Positions 60,301-64,000 of a DNA stretch of 64,000 bases are shown here, in pieces. Numbering within the stretch: position 1 is the stretch's first letter; every line of letters begins with the position of its first letter. The position numbers were made by a program, and so were the translations under genes. The stretch comes from Tomocerus qinae. Its lineage: Eukaryota; Arthropoda; Collembola; Entomobryomorpha; Tomoceridae. The notes below the pieces were generated by a model. That model was not told where the DNA came from. It saw only the letters and a list, made by a program, of their open reading frames with translations, and did not search any database. Location of the stretch: positions 41,656,296 through 41,720,295 of the forward strand of contig CM034548.1 in NCBI GenBank assembly GCA_020055645.1, given 5' to 3'.

Positions 60301-63300
60301 GTAGTAGGATTGTAATGACGCCCATCAAGTCTGGACGCATCTCATCTCACAAATATACACGTATATAGGTACGAACTTTTACGGTCCTATTTCTGTCCAC
60401 ACTAAATCATCGACACTAATTAATGCAAATCAAAAGTCAGGAATTCAATCCGTCTCTGCATTATTCGTGACGTTATTATCAATTACGTAAACATTCGTTT
60501 GTCCATATCTTATTTGTAGATAATTGTAATTTAGTAAATGGTACTTCCAGGGATGGCGACTATTCCGACTATTGAACAAAATTGAATAATTAACAGAATA
60601 ATTAATATATATATTAATAATAATTAATGTATACATATCGGGGATGCAGTAACAACGTAACGTCTAAAAATTAAGTAGCTTCACTTAAAACATAAAAACT
60701 AAAATATTTTATACGAGAAACTACCATAGAAATGTTTATCCAAACAATTTATCTCTGCGTCCAGCATTGAAACTTATTTGACTGAAGCACCGCAAAATAA
60801 AAATTTTCAAAAAATTTATTTCTGCTTAAAATGCTCATTTCAAAAGTTAAGACAGACTGTTAAAAATATGATTGGTTATTAAAAAGGAAAATTTTCTCTA
60901 AAAGTATTTCAAAAGTCTTACTATGAAGACTCAATAATGTTCAACCCCATAGTCTGATTTCCATTTCTAGTTTCCATGCGACATTTTGAGAAAACGTTGT
61001 CAAGAAGGCATGTAAACACATTATTCTCCAACATGGTGATGTCGAAACAAAAAATTAAACCAATGCATAGGAGATAAGCTATTAACAGGTTTCATTAAAG
61101 TTTTAACCAAATCATTTTAATATTTTCTAAATCATTTTTCAATCCGTCCTAATTTTCGATAAAACGTTTAAAACAGAATCGCGTTTGTTCAAAATATTTA
61201 TTCTGTAGGTATATCTGATTGTTAAAGTTTCAATTCCGAACACAGACTGAAAAGGTTTGGTTGGAACAAGTGCATGATAGGGTCTGAAACGATAATTTCC
61301 TTACGACCTCTCTTCTTTTCATTGTCAAACACATATACTATTATTATTACTAGGGATGTATAATTAGGATCTGTACAATTGTAACTAGTACTAAGTAAAT
61401 AATATGTATAATAATATATACTTAATAACATATCATTTGTAATTGAAATACAATTACTACAGCTGCAATAGGCAGAATATAATTAGACAGGAGAGAACGG
61501 TAAACAACGAATAAAAATTCTGCGGACATTTTGATTGACTTACCAACTAATTAACTATTATTATTTACTTAGAAAAGCATACAAAGCTAATCCATAACTC
61601 AGACTTGTACATTGGTTTTTGGGTTGTATTGTTGTAATTGTATTGTAGGTAACACTTCTACTGTCCCTCCTACATATTATTATTATTATTATTATTATTA
61701 TTAGTTTTATAATATGTATTGATTAGTTAGTTAGTATGTATAGGTAGTTTAGTTTTGTAGTAGTTTTGGTTAAATTTATTCGTATATTTATATTATTACC
61801 ATTAGCATTTCAACTTTATACTGTGAGTTTGTATATGCTTTGTTTCTCTGCAATTACTAATTGGTATTTTGCATTTACTAACGTCATCATGTAGCAGGAG
61901 GAGTTATAATCATGCACGTATTTAGAGTGGACCAGGGGGCAAGGGCCTTTAAATCGAAAAAAGTTTTCAAAAAAGGATAAAAATTGTAAAAATTGGGTTG
62001 GTGCGCAAATGTGTTATTTCTGACCAAATATAACTGAAATTGGCTAAATTTCTTGCGCTTTGCGCCGGAGTCTCATATTTTGCCAATTTGGCGTGAGCCC
62101 TTGGATCAAATTCCTAGATACGTGCCTGGTTATAATATTATTTGGTGAGGGAGACACTACTCGTACTGTACTGGTGGTGACAAGAACTTTCTTGACGCTT
62201 ACTAATAGATTTGGAGCACATTTAAAAATTATTGCAAGGATTTTATTGATTACCCGTACAAAGTACAGACAGAAACGAAGACATGCAAAGATGACTGCAG
62301 GACAGAAAAAGACTAGTGATTACACTTAACCGTCTGTCTCAAAATACTATACCACGTTCGTGCAATAAGCACATGAAATGTGGCAATATATTATGACAGG
62401 GGTCGGAAATATATTTAAAATAACATAGATAAAATGTGTTAAATACATTTGGCGTTTTTAAGAACTTGCAAATAAAAAATTTCAAACATGTTAAAACGTA
62501 TCTTGGATTTTCAATACATATAAATTCATACTTATTATGTGCTTAACTAAATGATTTAGGAACGGAAATTATTTTACAATTTCTATCTCTGGCATGCTAT
62601 TATTAAGAGAACGTTTCGTCAATAATTACAATTTCATATAAGAAATAAAATATAAATACATTTCCGAAGCCTGATTACGACATTCAATTTCCATCTCTAC
62701 CTACAACTCTATATTGTGAAGCCTGGCTATAAAAGAGAAGGGGGTATTGAAGAGGATGATGACGAGGGTGGATAGTGACTATGTTTAGCAGTAGTTCTAC
62801 TAAATAGGCCAACAGACAAGTTACTTATCATTATACCCAATACTCACTATAATAATGTAATTATTACTATTGTTTAATAAGTATAATAGAAACAGTAAAA
62901 AGAAAACTCACCTCGCCGTGCGGACTCTAAACAGCTTAACCTTTTCACTCTGGATGAATGCTTAGAATTTCGTCATAATAATAATTCATAAGGTACAGTA
63001 CAATATCATGTCAAACATACGAATTCTAAAGAGACTCGTACCTAATCGTTAGTTAAATTCTCTCCGAATAATATATCATTGGCAGCTTTCCTCCCTCCTA
63101 CTCTCCCTCCCCCACTTAATACCACGAACTATTTATTTATTCCTAATCATTGACTACTCTAAACATATTATTGCCTTGTATTGACTTCCCGACTTCTACG
63201 AGGAGGGCATCTGTGGTCTCCTCTTCTCCACAAACACCCCTCCACCAACTATAATAATAGTATTTCCATAATATGTAGTAATAAGTATGACGACGAACAA

Positions 63301-64000
63301 CTATAACCATATTATTTGTATTAGCGGCAATAAATAACGTCAGGCTTTAAGCTACTGCATGACATTAACCAAAATTTTTGGAAAATACTGATTTTTCATA
63401 TTTAAAATTTACAAGACAATTTTTGCAGCCCAATTACAATTCATCTTAATGGCCGCATAAGTAACTATTAAAATGTCGCATAGTAATTGCAGGTAATTAA
63501 AACTGACAAAATCTGTGTTGCATCTTAAAATCTCGTCTATTTGCATAGTACGATGAATCAAAGGAGAAATTATGCTCCGAAAATAGTTTTCTAAATGCCA
63601 AATATGAAAAAGTATAATTTCCAAAAATTGTACTTAATGCCTATAAACATTAGAATGGCTGCAGTCAGTCAATTATTACCGCTAGCACAAGTTTGTGTTT
63701 GTTTCTCTATAGTAATTAGTGGTATAAATATTATTATAGCACGTATGCATACATACAAATGTAATTAGGTATACCCCCAACATACAAATGTGTATGTGCT
63801 AGTACCTAGTACACTTGCTTGACTTTTTAAGTATCTAAGCTACCTAATTAATGTTTTTGTCGTGAACTGACTTGATTACTAACATAAATAGTACGCTGCT
63901 AAATCCTTACTTTTACAACTTATCAATATCTTGTATCAATGTCTTGTATATCAATATTATGTTGTATCAATATCTGTACTCTTGTTAGTGGAGTTGACTA
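57301..64000. other. AT-rich stretch, no supportable gene
   Basis: No frame resembles a known family. 61674-61703 is a run of ATT trinucleotides. About 62050-62135 resembles a phrase near 27650 (AAATTCCT.GATACGTGCCTG), so dispersed repeats continue here. About 63920-63985 contains degenerate repeats of TATCAATATCTTG. Frames at 57510-57728, 58172-58378 and 62060-62329 are left uncalled. Confidence 0.5.

Overview
The window is nuclear DNA of an arthropod, most likely a hexapod. It is AT-rich, its genes have short GT-AG introns, and it carries a four-unit TTAGG run (the arthropod telomere repeat), a BEL/Pao LTR retrotransposon, hAT-type and PIF/Harbinger-type DNA transposon remnants and a tRNA-derived SINE. 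The species cannot be fixed from sequence alone. There is no bacterial-type gene organisation and no tRNA, rRNA or CRISPR array that I could support.

Positions 1.3-36.6 kb hold five intact paralogous four-exon genes (here A to E) for SET/MYND-domain proteins of the arthropod SmydA type. They lie in strictly alternating orientation (-,+,-,+,-), so A/B and C/D are head-to-head and B/C and D/E are tail-to-tail. Splice sites, intron phases (0, 2, 1), coding lengths (538-545 codons) and a CCAAT-containing upstream block are shared by all five. The spaces between them are packed with transposable elements: many inverted-repeat elements, the BEL/Pao element at 7.8-9.4 kb, an 8-bp-TSD hAT element at 17.3-19.2 kb, a large foldback at 19.9-21.3 kb, and a SINE followed by a 233-bp tandem array at 32.9-34.0 kb.

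Positions 36.6-41.4 kb contain no recognised gene apart from a roughly 144-bp tandem array. Positions 41.4-56.6 kb on the minus strand hold one complete 15-exon gene for a type II membrane M1 zinc aminopeptidase (glutamyl aminopeptidase/aminopeptidase N type, about 958 residues). Its second intron (5.1 kb) holds a SINE, PIF/Harbinger transposase debris and inverted repeats. From 56.6 kb to the end there is the aminopeptidase 5' flank and then AT-rich sequence with no supportable gene.

The strongest observations concern the SET/MYND array. Four of five proteins end in a CaaX-like box (CTVL or CTIL), which predicts prenylation. All five have lost the canonical Asn-His of the SET NHSC motif, and exon-by-exon patterns show mosaic ancestry consistent with gene conversion between inverted copies. 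The aminopeptidase carries His in place of Asn in its GAMEN motif.
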